A stretch of DNA of 64,000 bases. Source: Paulinella micropora (Eukaryota; Cercozoa; Imbricatea; Euglyphida). Shown here in pieces: positions 39,299-50,303 of the stretch. Each line of letters begins with the position of its first letter. Within the stretch, counting starts at the first letter, position 1. The stretch is taken from assembly GCA_009731375.1 (NCBI GenBank), contig BJOX01000163.1:428457-492456 (forward strand), given 5' to 3'. A program made the position numbers and the translations under genes. The notes under the pieces are model-generated. The model saw nothing but the letters and a program-made list of their open reading frames with translations, did not search any database and was not told the origin of the DNA.

Positions 39299-41265
39299 TC
39301 AAAGCGTATTAGAAGGGAAAACGACTGCTCGGATTTCTGCTCATTGGTTTGCTTGGTTTTGTAATATATTAAGTAAAGTTTTATTTTCTTTTTCTAAATA
39401 AATCACCTTTTCTGCCATATGTTGAAAAGCACTGACCAATATTGGTAAAACTTGTATATGTTATGCCTTTAAGTTTGCCATCTCCATCCTCTGCTTTTAT
39501 CCCACTTTCAGATACAAAGTCGGGAAATATTTTTTTTACTTCGTCCGCAATAACTCCATGGTTCTTTTGTTCTTTCTTTTCGTCTGATTTCAAATAATAC
39601 GAACAACAATTTATTTTCATTAGTTTCTCGGAACAATCCCCACAGTCTAATGTTTTAATATCTGATTTTAGCCTCCTGTCCGATGAGTATGTCCAAGCAC
39701 CATTAAGTGGAACATAATTATAAGCACCAGAAGGCTCACCCGTAGAGTTTGAAGTAGTCCAAGCATGAAGGACACCAGTTGCTGATACAATTATGCCATA
39801 ATTCGTATATCCTCCCGATTTAAAAAATATTTGCGGGTCGTAACTATATGGACTTGATCTTTTTCGTAATGTTAAAGAACCGCTGGATGCTGTTGGGATG
39901 ATCACATCTCCCGCATTGCTTATGTTCATCGCCTCGCTAAATGCTATGGCTCCTCCAAGTGATACTCCTGATTTGTAGTTAAAAGCGAGTTTATCACTCA
40001 TTTTGTATATTTGAAAGTTTGAGCCTGGGTCGCTTGATTTCCAGCCACCTCCCTCCCAATAACTATCAAAACTTAAAGCATTTTGTCCTGACTATAATTC
40101 AATAATTGGAATGTGGGATAAACTGATGTATGAACGAATGCTTGAATATGTCGGCCATTCGCATTTCCTTCTGTTCCGTATTATTCTAAGCCACCAGTTG
40201 CTCCTACTCCTTTTGTTGAGTTGCCTATGATTATCGGTTTTCCTAGTGCTGTTGTTATTTTATCACTCGTTGTTAATGTGGTTGTAGATGTACCCGCATT
40301 CGCCGTTATTAGTCCTGCTGTGCTTATATTCATCGCCTCAGACCATGTTATATTGCTTCCTGCTGCTATTCCTGATTTGTAGCTAAAAGCGAGTTTATTG
40401 TTTCCTTTTGATATTTGGAAATTTGAACCAGCATTACTTGATTTCCAGTTAGTGCCATCCCAATAAGAATCAAAGTTTAAGGATATGTTATCGTGTGACC
40501 AGTTGAGATTTTGAACAACTGGATAGATGTCAGCCGTCGTTATTGCCTGTATATGCGGCCCCGCAATGTTGTTCGTCGTTCCATACAACTCTAATCCTCC
40601 TGTCGCCCCTGTGCCTTTTGTTGTATTGCGTATGATTATCGGTTTGCTTAGTGCCGTCGTTATTTTATCACTCGTTGTTAATGTTGTTGTAGTCATGCCA
40701 GCAGTTGAAGTAATTGATGTTCCCGTTATTGTTCCAGCACTTGTTATGTTGTTTGAATTCATATCTAAGGCTCCATAAAACCGCATACCACCAGCATTGT
40801 TAAAACGGACAATGTCAGATGAAGCACTTTTATTATCCAAAAGTTTTGAAATATAAAGACCAGCTCCTTTTACATCAAATGCCACATTTGTGAATACATA
40901 GCCTCTTTGGTTCGCGGTTCCACTTGTAGCAGTATTTAGAGTAAATAAGAAATATTGATAATCACCTGATGTCTGTGAAAAGAATATATCTCCTCCATTT
41001 TGGTTTAATATCCGTGCCCCATTATATGTCATATTTCCACCATTAATGATAGTTTGGTTATTAAAATCTGCTTGGTTTGTCAGAGTTAGATATTTTATCG
41101 TAGTGCTCACCCCATTAAATGTTTTACTTCCTGTTGTGTTTGGTCTGTTGTTAGTTTCACACAATTGTCATCCAGATATTGCCTATTTACCGCTTCATTT
41201 GCATTTTGTGGTGCTCCTAGATTGACAATCCGACTATTATTACAATCTAAGCCAGTAGCATTAAA
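39299..41265 (-). pseudogene. fibre protein with S74 intramolecular chaperone (frameshifted, 5'-truncated)
   Basis: Starts near 41265 within ATGLDCNNSRIVNLGAPQN, a shaft-type segment. A frameshift near 41150 is followed by NADFNNQTIINGG-type beta repeats (TNQADFNNQTIINGGNMTYN). Two long tandem repeats begin TTLTTSDKITTAL and run through KGxGATGGLE, FDSYW and AFxYKSG..SEAMNIS. The S74 domain has SSDRRLKSDIKTLDCGDCSE (catalytic Ser/Asp region) and HGVIADEVKKIFPDFV. A last frameshift near 39440 precedes the EKVIYLEKENKTLLNILQ tail shared with copy 1. Other lesions: TAA near 40178, a frameshift near 40090, and TGA in the tail near 39330. The S74 domain normally folds the fibre trimer and cleaves itself off. 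Confidence 0.75.
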
Positions 41266-41518
41266 CCACCAAAACACGACATAGCTCTACACACAAAACA
41301 AACCACTCAACAACAAAAAAACAAACAACAACAAAACAAAAACAAAGAAAAAAAGAAACAAAAACAATACCACACGACGTTACACACACAGGACAAGTCG
41401 CTCTTCTTTTCTTTCGGGAGAGGGGGGGGGGGGGGGGGGGATNNNNNNNNNNCACAGACTAACTAAAAAAAATATCAAGAACGATCGATAGAACGCTGAC
41501 AGATTCGTTGCTTTAATA

Positions 41519-41741
41519 GCAGGCGTTGTGAGATTGTGATCCTTTTTAAATGTGACGCGTGTGCAAGGTTGTGTGATTGTGTGATTGTGTGCAAGGTTGT
41601 GTACAAGGTTGTTTGTTTGTGTGCAAGGTTGTTGGTGTGTGTGCAAGGTTGTTTTGTATGTGTGTGTGTGTATGCAAGGTTGTTTTGTGTGTATGCAAGG
41701 TTGTGTGTGATTGTGTGTGTGTGTGATTGTGTGCAAGGTTG

Positions 41742-41779
<38 letters not shown>

Positions 41780-42790
41780 AAGGTTGTGTGTGATTGTGTG
41801 TGTGATTGTGTGCAAGGTTGTCTGTGATTGTGTGTGATTGTGTGCAAGGTTGTTTGTGTGTGTGTGCGTGTTTCCGGCAAAATGTGTGTGGGCGCGTTGG
41901 TGGACATAATACACACACACACAAAAGAAACCGATTGCGGCACATTACCGCCCTTTCCTGTCTTTTACGCAAGCACTTTCTTTTTCGTTTTTGCTACATT
42001 ACACGTTGGGGGGGGGGGGTTCCTTTGGTAACCTTAAATTCCAGGAGAGAATTCCCCCTCCCCTTTCCCTACTTCTCTCGCATCCCACCAAAGGCAAGAC
42101 TGCCAATGTTCACTAGCCTTTTTTTTGTTCTGTTCTTGTTTTTTTTGGGGGAGGGGGGGGGGGGAAGAAAATGTACCGGCCCTCCCCTCCCCTCAATTGC
42201 GCAACCCCAATGTTGGCATTATTGTGCAATCCCAATGTTGGCATCATTGTGCAATCCCAATGTTGCAAAAACGTGAGGTTTGGAGAAGGGGGGGGGGGCG
42301 GTCTATTTCCCCCCTTCACTACCCTTCAGCCCCCCCACTATATAGAAATTACACACAGCCTTGCACACACACACACAAAACAACCTTGCACACACACACA
42401 CAAAACAACCTTGCACACACACACAAAACAACCTTGCACACACACACAAAACAACCTTGCACACACACACAAAACAACCTTGCACACAACCTTGCACACA
42501 CACACAACCTTGCAAACAATCGCAACCTTGCACACACACAACCTTGCAAACAATCACAACCTTGCACACAACCTTTACACACACACACAATCACAACCTT
42601 GCACACACACAACCTTGCACACAACCTTTACACACACAATCACAACCTTGCACAGACACAAACAACCTTGCACACAACCTTTACACACACACAATCACAA
42701 CCTTGCACACACACAACCTTGCACACACACAAAGTCACCACAATCATATTGCAACCTTTTTTTCTTGTGCTGATACGTCTATGCCTGTAC
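41519..42790. repeat. foldback element with inverted minisatellites, copy 1
   Basis: Left end GTTGTGAGATTGTGATCC then a minisatellite of GTGCAAGGTTGT plus TG runs (41555-41870). A central unique part follows (GGTGGACATAATACACAC ... CATTACACGTTGG ... GGTAACCTTAAATTCC), then poly-G and three CCCAATGTTG repeats. The complementary minisatellite ACAACCTTGCACACACAC fills 42350-42735, then AAGTCACCACAATCAT. The two minisatellites are inverted repeats. The second copy is at about 50285-51165. Confidence 0.75.
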
Positions 42791-43081
42791 TCTTCTGTGT
42801 TCTCTTGTGTTGTCACTCAGGTGCTCCCGTATTCTCTTCCCATGTGCTCTCGTCTTCTCTCCCCATGTGCTCTAGTGTGTCTNNNNNNNNNNNNNNNNNN
42901 NNNNNNNNNNNNNNNNNNNNNNNNNNNNNNNNNNNNNNNNNNNNNNNNNNNNNNNNNNNNNNNNNNNNNNNNNNNNNNNNNNNNNNNNNNNNNNNNNNNN
43001 NNNNNATGTACCCCCTTCCCTGCTACATTCTATTTTGTTCTCTGTTCTGCACTGTTCTGCACTAGAACACACTAATTAACC

Positions 43082-43739
43082 ATGAGCGCCGACGCACACA
43101 CCCCCCGCCAAGAAGCAAAAGCTGCAGGATACTAGCGTTTCCGAGACACCTGAGACCACCAAAGCTCCGAGCAACATCTTCGAAAAGGTACGCGAGTCTG
43201 TAGGCAACCAGATCTACCAGCTCGTGCTCCAGAGAGGTTACGAGACAAAATTTAAACAAGAAGGCGTGCGAGGGAACCGTTATTTCGAAAACGATGTTAC
43301 TTATGAACTGGGCAGCTGCCTGGATTTTGATACTGGTAAAAGCTTCAACAACTCCGACCCAGTCGAAGTGAAGTTAAATGTGTACTTCTACCACAACTCC
43401 CAAACTGGCAACACCACGATTAAAGTCAGCTTAGAGTGCAAGGCAGTCAAGGATAAATGCGAAGCATGTGGCGAAGTGAATCGTGCCACGTGGCCGACCC
43501 TGCACGGTGAAGAATTCTACGTGCAGAGCTGCGCCCAAATCGATGCCGTGCTGAAACAATTGGTCTCGGACGAAATGCTCCAGTTGGTAGAACAAACTTA
43601 CGTGAAACAGGACAAAGACACTAAACGCATGGCCTGGATGAAACTGCTCGAGAAGAAACAAGTGGCGGGGGTTCCTAAAGCTCACTGGGTCTACCAAGAG
43701 GGAGAACGATTTTGCGTAGGCTGCAAAGAGTTGGAATGA
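43082..43739 (+). pseudogene. hypothetical protein with two CxxC pairs; frameshift in a C6 run
   Basis: ATG 43082 (MSADAHTP) is followed by a CCCCCC run. One base changed there puts the start in frame with a long clean ORF (KKQKLQDTSVSETPETTK ... GCKELE) ending TGA 43739. About 218 residues. The body has GYETKFKQEGVRGNRYFEND, CEACGE and CVGC pairs that could bind zinc, and helical KQLVSDEMLQLVEQTYVKQD. The homopolymer location makes a base-calling error as likely as a real frameshift. No family recognised. Poly-C and a gap follow directly. Confidence 0.55.
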
Positions 43740-43983
43740 ACCCCCCCCCCCCCCCCCCCCCCCCCCCCNNNNNNNNNNNNNNNNNNNNNNNNNNNNNNNN
43801 NNNNNNNNNNNNNNNNNNNNNNNNNNNNNNNNNNNNNNNNNNNNNNNNNNNNNNNNNNNNNNNNNNNNNNNNNNNNNNNNNNNNNNNNNNNNNNNNNNNN
43901 NNNNNNNNNNNNNNNNNNNNNNNNNNNNNNNNNNNNNNNNNNNNNNNNNNNNNNNNNNNNNNNNNNNNNNNNNNNNNNNNNNN

Positions 43984-44732
43984 CCCCCCCCCCCCCCCCG
44001 CGGAATCAGGGCAACATCACTGCTGGACCCGGTCTACTAGTCATTAAAACTCTAGCTATGGTGTTGTACGTATGACAGAAGAGAAAGCACCCCGCGTTCC
44101 TAGCCTGCAACATGGGTGGTCCAGAATACTAACTTTCTTTTTGTTAATAATCTCCCGGAAAGACATCGTGACTTAGCCCCCCCCCCCCCCCCGAGGGCCG
44201 GCCTAAAGTTGTACTTTTGTACGGGGTTCCGGCTGGGAGGGGGGGTGTGACGGGCTCAGAAATTATCGGGGCTAGAAATCTCTAGCGGGAAGTTTTTTTT
44301 AGCAGTTTATTGATTTTTACCGATCTACAGTCAAAGAGAGAACACGAGAGAAGGAAGACACGAGAGAGCACCAAAAGCCAAGACTGTCAACTGGGGTGCC
44401 CAGCTCCTACAAGCTAAATTCCGCTGCCAGCCCAGGAGGCTGCGGAAGTTGCAAAGTGGCGGCTGGAGCCCCTAGTTCGGCTATAAGTCAGCTGCAGCGA
44501 TGGTTTGTGCGAGGTCCACGCATGAGGAAGCCCTCAATAGCGGCGCTAGCGTGCAGTAACGATTTTCTAGTTTGTACATTAAAAAAGGTTCCAACAAAAG
44601 CTAGCAGTGTTTTTCCGGTACCTCGGGTTTTTTTGTTTCTTGTGCCTTCTTTTTTTTATTTGTTCCAAAATTTATTAAAAATAAGCTTTCCTCAGACTAG
44701 AGCCTGGGCACGTGCCTCCATTTTAATAGTAA
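43984..44732. other. no supported gene; 3' region of the DUF285 gene
   Basis: Poly-C at 44177-44192, a purine GAGAGAACACGAGAG stretch, and an AATAAA (minus strand, near 44677) suited to the minus-strand gene ending at 44733. Confidence 0.45.
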
Positions 44733-46700
44733 TCAACAGCGCGCCACCGCGACGGTGACCGGCCAGGCGCTGAGGTTCTGCTTAAACCCGCAGGCAAAGT
44801 CTAGCATGTGGTCGATGCGGACGTCGGCGCGCACGCGCCAGCCGCCAATGTTGCAGTTGAAGGCCGGGGCGTCGAAGAAGGCACAGACCAGGTCCGTCAC
44901 GCGGCCGACGTCCCAGCCGCTAACGTCCCCGTTGAAGCTACGCGCGCTCGAGAACGTTCTGTACAACGACGTCACCGCCGTGGTGTTCCAGTACAAGGGC
45001 TGATTGAGCCTGAAGACATCGGCCAGCAGGAAGGTCAGTGCACCAGCCAACGGCACGTCCCAGTCGCGCAGGTCGCCCGTCAGGATCTGTGCACCGCTCA
45101 GGAACCAGTAGAAGGCATCCACGTAGCGCAGCGCGCTCGTGCCCACAATCGGGGCGAGGTACGACAGGTACTACAGCGACGAGCCCCCGCGGCAGAAAAA
45201 GAGCCGGTTGCGTTGCGCGGTTTGCCACACCAAGCTGGGCTCGAACGATGACTCCGCGGTTGTCATGCTCACGTTGCCCCACGAGTGGATCGCTTGCACC
45301 CACAGCATGTCGAAGCCCAGGTGGCGCAGCCCGTGCAGCGCACCCCGGATCCTGATGCGCGCGCGTGTACGCAACGCGTATGCGCCCGTCGCCTTCGCGC
45401 AGGCGGCCGCGCCCGGCGCCTGCAGGCACGTCTGCACCAGCGAACTATCCGTCCAGTCGACCGTAAAAGTATGCGCGGGGATGCCAAGAACTACGGCCGG
45501 GTCCAGGTACTAACTGAGCTCCGGCGCGCGCGGGCGGGTGTCATACTCGGCAAACACCGTCATGACGAAATCGGAGCCGCACAGCGCCGTGCGGTTCGCC
45601 TCCCACACGCGCATGCCCGCGAAGGCCCACAGGCAAGCGCCCGCGCGGTCCGTCGCCGGCGGCAGGCGGGGCGCCCAGGCAGCCAGGCCGTGCGTGTACG
45701 CGCTGGCGCCCTGCAACAAGAAGTCCCAACGCTGCAGGCCACTCACGTTCCAGGCCCCCAAGTCCGCAGTGAAAGCGGTGGCATGGTTGAAGGCGGCCGT
45801 GGCGTCCAGGAGCGACGCCGTCCGCCACGTCTCGACCCCCGGGAATAGCGAGTCCGCGCTGGCCGCGAAAGCAAACGACACGGTTGTGACGGACGACACG
45901 GTTGTGACGGCCGACACGTCCCAGGCGCTCAGCCCCTGGACCACTAGATTGCGCGACTTCGCGAAAGCGTACGACAGCGTGGTGACGGCCGACGTGTCCA
46001 GGGCCCCGACGTCCAAGGCCAGCGACGCCAGGCCGCTGAAGGACCGGTACAGCGACGTCAGGCCGGCCGGCGCGGGCAGCGGCGCCACCTTTTGCAGCGC
46101 CACCAGGTTCTGCAGGTGCCGCCCCGCCGTCGGGTGCAGCTCGATGCAGCCCCAGTCGTTAATCGCCTCTAGCGACGTGCCCGCGGCCTCGGCAGGCTCG
46201 GCCGCGCCCCCGCCGCACGCGCAGCACGCCTCCACGGCACCTAGCCCCCCCAAACCCGCGTACAGGTTGGTCGGAAAGTGCAGGCAGCCCCCACCCTGAA
46301 AGCCATCCCGCAACTCGCCCTCGACGATCGCGCAGGAACGCCCGGCCTTGTCGGTCCACACCGCCGGGTACAAGTTGTGGCATCGCGAGCCGGGCGCGTA
46401 CAGCATGCTCCAGCCCAGCGCTCTGCCCGTGATCTTGATCACGTAAAAACCCGCGTTGGTGTACGTGTACTGGCAGGGCAGGCCATCGTTGGTGCACTAG
46501 ACCGTGCCGGAGCCGTCGCCCCAGTCTACGTTGAAGCCCTGCTGCTGCCCAGGACCGCCGCCTAGCGGCAGCACGTACGTGGCCCCCGCGGCTACGCTGA
46601 CATTCAGCAACGCGCGGCCCGTCTGGGCCAGCGCGCACGATGCCCAACACAGCCAGAGCCACACCCCCAAGTGTCTGCGCGTAGTGCCGTTGCCCAACAT
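44733..46700 (-). CDS. secreted PKD/DUF285 (BspA-like) repeat protein with three in-frame TAG
   Basis: ATG at 46700; signal peptide LGVWLWLCWASCALAQ; then a PKD-like VDWGDGSGTV ... YTYTNAGFYVIKI domain and a CCACGGG motif. DUF285-type repeats follow (LTSLYRSFSGLASLALDVGA; AWDVSAVTTV; TAFTADLGAWNVSGL; a second PKD-like FTVDWTDSS; TGDLRDWDVPL; ARSFNGDVSGWDVGRVTDL; FKQNLSAWPV). It ends TGA at 44733, 656 codons. The frame is continuous with no indel, but TAG occurs at 46497-46499, 45510-45512 and 45171-45173, each flanked by sequence alignable with the paralogue at 47420-49717. Cell-surface adhesion-type proteins of this kind occur in bacteria, protists and giant viruses. The TAGs are nonsense mutations or read-through/recoded codons. 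Confidence 0.7.
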
Positions 46701-47419
46701 AATGGTACAAATGCGTGCTCCACCTGCACATTCCCAACGTCTCCGTGCGCGGCGGAACTTGCTAATCTGCCACCGCCCCTCNNNNNNNNNNNNNNNNNNN
46801 NNNNNNNNNNNNNNNNNNNNNNNNNNNNNNNNNNNNNNNNNNNNNNNNNNNNNNNNNNNNNNNNNNNNNNNNNNNNNNNNNNNNNNNNNNNNNNNNNNNN
46901 NNNNNNNNNNNNNNNNNNNNNNNNNNNNNNNNNNNNNNNNNNNNNNNNNNNNNNNNNNNNNNNNNNNNNNNNNNNNNNNNNNNNNNNNNNNNNNNNNNNN
47001 NNNNNNNNNNNNNNNNNNNNNNNNNNNNNNNNNNNNNNNNNNNNNNNNNNNNNNNNNNNNNNNNNNNNNNNNNNNNNNNNNNNNNNNNNNNNNNNNNNNN
47101 NNNNNNNNNNNNNNNNNNNNNNNNNNNNNNNNNNNNNNNNNNNNNNNNNNNNNNNNNNNNNNNNNNNNNNNNNNNNNNNNNNNNNNNNNNNNNNNNNNNN
47201 NNNNNNNNNNNNNNNNNNNNNNNNNNNNNNNNCCCGCAATCCTCGCTCCCACCGCTCCTATTTCCCTCCCCCCTCTTTTTTTGTTTCCTAGTTCTGCCTC
47301 CTTTTGGTGCACACGGACCTGTCGCTTACTGTAAGATGTTACAAGGAAGAAAAAGAAAACCAAAGACATCTCCCCTTTGCCTACCCTCCAATTTTCCAAG
47401 CCTTTTTTTTCGTTTGCTG
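46701..47419. promoter_or_regulatory. divergent intergenic region with gap
   Basis: Lies between two head-to-head paralogues; mostly the N-run 46782-47232. The readable ends are pyrimidine-rich and have no recognised promoter. Confidence 0.35.
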
Positions 47420-49717
47420 ATGCTAAACGCTGCGAATAAACACCAGTTCCCGCTACTCGCTGCGTTTGCGGTGCTGCTAAACCGTGCGGCGCACGCGCTG
47501 TGCCCCTACACGCCCCCCCCCGCCGCCGGGCCCGCCGGAGGCAGTGTTCGGGGTGACGGTGTTTGCGGGCGAGAATAGGACGTACACGCTGCCCTTCCTG
47601 CCCGACACCATCGCGCGCCGGCGCCTGGCGGGCAGCTTCCCCTATACTGTCGATTGGGGCGATGGGTCGGCGCCAAACGCGTGCGACAACGACGCCGCGT
47701 GCACGCACACGTACGCTGCGGCCGGGAACTATACTGTGCGGTTGGTAGGCGCGGAAATCGTGGGCTTCACCACCAGCGCCGCCGCGCTCCCGGTCTCGGG
47801 CGGCTGTGCGGACAGAACCCTCGCGAGCGGCGAGGCCTGGTACGACGAAGACGGACCTTTTTACACTTGTGCCTGGTATGTTAATGACATCCTGGTATCC
47901 TGGTAGGACATCCTGTCGCTGGGGGCATTGTTGCGCGCGGGAGGGGCTGACAGCGGACACTGCCTGCTGCGCGTGCGGCGGGGGGGGGGGGGGGCCCAAT
48001 CCAGGNNNNNNNNNNNNNNNNNNGGGGGGGGGGGGGGGGGGGGGGGGGGCCCAATCCAGGGCCCCACTCCGCCGAAGCTGACGTCGGTGCGGAGCTGGGG
48101 TCCCGTTCGGTTCCACACGACGTCGGGGTACCACTTTAGCCGCTCCGCACTGAGCTCGGTGCCGCCGCCGCTGCCCTTCAGCCAGGGTTCGCGGTCCTTG
48201 GCGGGAGCGCTGGACGTCAGCGCCGCGACGCTCGACATGGGCGCGCTGGACGTCAGCGCCGTGACGTCGCTAGCGGGCTTCGCGGCGGGGGCCCCGCGCC
48301 TGGCGCTGCACGGCTTGGGCAGCTGGAACACGTCGCAAGTGTCCAACGCATCCCAGGCTTTTGCGGGCTGCACTGGCGCCCTAACCGGGGTTGGTAGTTG
48401 GGACGTGGGCGCGCTCGAGGACGCCACCGAGATGGTTTTCAACGCCACTGCGTTCGATGAGGACCTGGCGGGTTGGCGGCCCCGGCGGCTGCGCACGTTC
48501 GCTCGCATGTTCGGTCGGGCCGCGTCGTTTAACGGGCGTGGCCTGGACGGTTGGTCGTCGACGCAGCTGGCGCCCTCGTCCCTGCCGTGCGACACTATGC
48601 TCTTCTTGACTGGTTGTAGGCGGCCTGCGTGCGCGTGGCCCGCCTGGTGCACGAACGCCTCGTTGTTTGAAGCGGTCTTTCGCATAAACTACAACAACGC
48701 CATGCCTAGCCTGTACACCGTGGGCACGCCGGACAACCACGCGCTGCAAGTCAACTGGGATAACGGCGGTGGGTGGGTAAGCTGCCAGCAGCCGGCGAGC
48801 ACGACGACTACGTTGTGCGCCCCGGCCGCCGCTCTGCAGCTGGGGCTGTACTCAGTGGTTATCAGTGGCCGGCTGGACGGCCTATTTGCCTTGGTGAACT
48901 TTAACTGGCAGGCGGGCCTCAAGTGGCAATCAATTCTGCCCTGGGGCGACGTGACACTCGCGACCGCTGCCGCCGGAGTCATCAAAAACTGCCTGTTGTG
49001 TGGCTACAAGGACCCGGACTCCTACAACACACCATTGACAGTTACGCCGGAGGGGCACGACGAGCTGATGTACCTAGCCCCCGTGAACGGCACGCGCGCA
49101 CTGGAACGAGTCCGGGATCTTAAGTACTTGTTCTACAACGCCCAGCAACTGTTGGGTGACTTGAGGGACTGGCGCCCCCCGCTACAAGATAGCTCGAGTG
49201 CCAATTATGCATTTGCCAACTGCTACAAATTCAACCAGGACATCAGCAATTGGGCCCTGGGGCCCGCTCAGGGAAGTATGACCGGCACGTTCGAGAATGC
49301 TTACGAGTTCAACCAGCCGCTCGACGCTTGGTCCGTTTCTGGCCAGTACATGGACCGCACGTTCAAAATCGCCTACAAGTTCAACCAGCCACTCGCTACT
49401 GGAATACACAGGGCAGTCTGTACGATCTGCGAGAGGCCTTTTCCGGCGCAGTGTCTTTCAACCAGCCCATAGACACCTGGATCGTGACGGGGGTATATGC
49501 GGGCTATTTCCCGGACGCCTTCGCGGACGCCTGTAGCTTCCAGCGGAACCTCAGCACCTGGACCTGGCCGGCATCCCAGTACTACTGCCAAATGCTGTTA
49601 ACGGGTTCGCGCCTTACCTACGATCTGCTGCCCGCCCCTTGCCGTACTTCCCCAGCTTCCGTCTACACCTTCAGCACCGAGACCAGGGCGCAATGCCTAG
49701 CACGGCGCGGCTTCTAG
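47420..49717 (+). pseudogene. secreted PKD/DUF285 (BspA-like) protein, paralogue (frameshifts and gap)
   Basis: ATG 47420 with signal peptide FPLLAAFAVLLNRAAHA. A frameshift in the C8 run (~47513-47520) leads into FGVTVFAGENRTYTLPF and PKD-like YTVDWGDGSAPNACDNDAAC then THTYAAAGNYTVRLVG. Near 47880-47930 the frame changes to reach the CCACGGG motif, then poly-G and the N-run 48006-48023. DUF285-type repeats follow (TLDMGALDVSAVTSLAGF; NTSQVSNASQAFAGC; TAFDEDLAGWRPRRL; LLGDLRDWRPPLQ; YKFNQDISNWALG; YEFNQPLDAWSVSG). A frameshift near 49395 leads to AVSFNQPIDTWIVTG and CSFQRNLSTWTW. Ends TAG 49717. Domain order matches the minus-strand paralogue, so the pair arose by inverted duplication. Confidence 0.7.
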
Positions 49718-49797
49718 ACCGAGCGGATCTGGGGGGGGGGGGGTTACACACACCCCAGAAGAAAGCGCTGGACACTTTTCGCTTCTACGTCGTTCTC

Positions 49798-49834
<37 letters not shown>

Positions 49835-50102
49835 AAAGGGGGGGGGGGGGGGGGGGGCCCCCCGCGGGGTCTTTCCCCCCCCCCCCCCCCCCCCCCCCCC
49901 CCCNNNNNNNNNNNNNNNNNNNNNNNNNNNNNNNNNNNNNNNNNNNNNNNNNNNNNNNNNNNNNNNNNNNNNNNNNNNNNNNNNNNNNNNNNNNNNNNNN
50001 NNNNNNNNNNNNNNNNNCCCCCCCCCCCCCCCACACACACACTCCTCTAGTACGGCGGTTTGGTACTCTTTTCCCTTCCTGGCGCTCTCACCAGCGCAAG
50101 CC

Positions 50103-50303
50103 ATGTGGCCGGCCCCATTGCAGACGGAGGCTTTTTATGTGAGTGTCTGCGCGGCCTTGTGCTGGTGGTTGCTTTTCTTTGTGTGGCTGCCCGCTTTAGA
50201 CCGCGAACGCTGCGTGCCGTGCAGCCTGCGCGCTCGGTTGTGCCGATACGCAAGCCTGCAGGGCGCGGTTGAGCAGGGGGGCTTTTATTGGTGGCAGTTG
50301 TGA
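50103..50303 (+). CDS. short single-TM hypothetical protein
   Basis: 66 residues, ATG to TGA. YVSVCAALCWWLLFFVWLPAL is a clear membrane segment, followed by Cys/Arg-rich RERCVPCSLRARLCRYASL. The stop lies directly at the start of the foldback element copy. Could be a real small membrane protein; no family recognised. Confidence 0.4.
   Translation: MWPAPLQTEAFYVSVCAALCWWLLFFVWLPALDRERCVPCSLRARLCRYASLQGAVEQGGFYWWQL

Larger units (their letters stand above)
38688..41265. mobile_element. second PLV fragment, inverted relative to copy 1
   Basis: AT-rich block with three genes in the same relative order as the left end of copy 1 (fibre, TM protein, convergent cysteine-rich protein). It is flanked by a TIR-element arm on the left and low-complexity CAAA sequence on the right. 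The two copies are close in DNA but not identical, and their indels differ, so they are separate integrations or an old duplication. Confidence 0.85.

Noticed and set aside
41380-42773. His/Thr and Cys/Val ORFs, and a possible CRISPR-like spacing of CCTTGCAC units
   Set aside because: Units are separated by CA runs, not unique spacers; this is a minisatellite.
47904-47906. TAG in the plus-strand DUF285 gene taken as further UAG recoding
   Set aside because: The neighbouring frame gives the conserved CCACGGG motif, so the gene has changed frame here and the TAG is not in frame.
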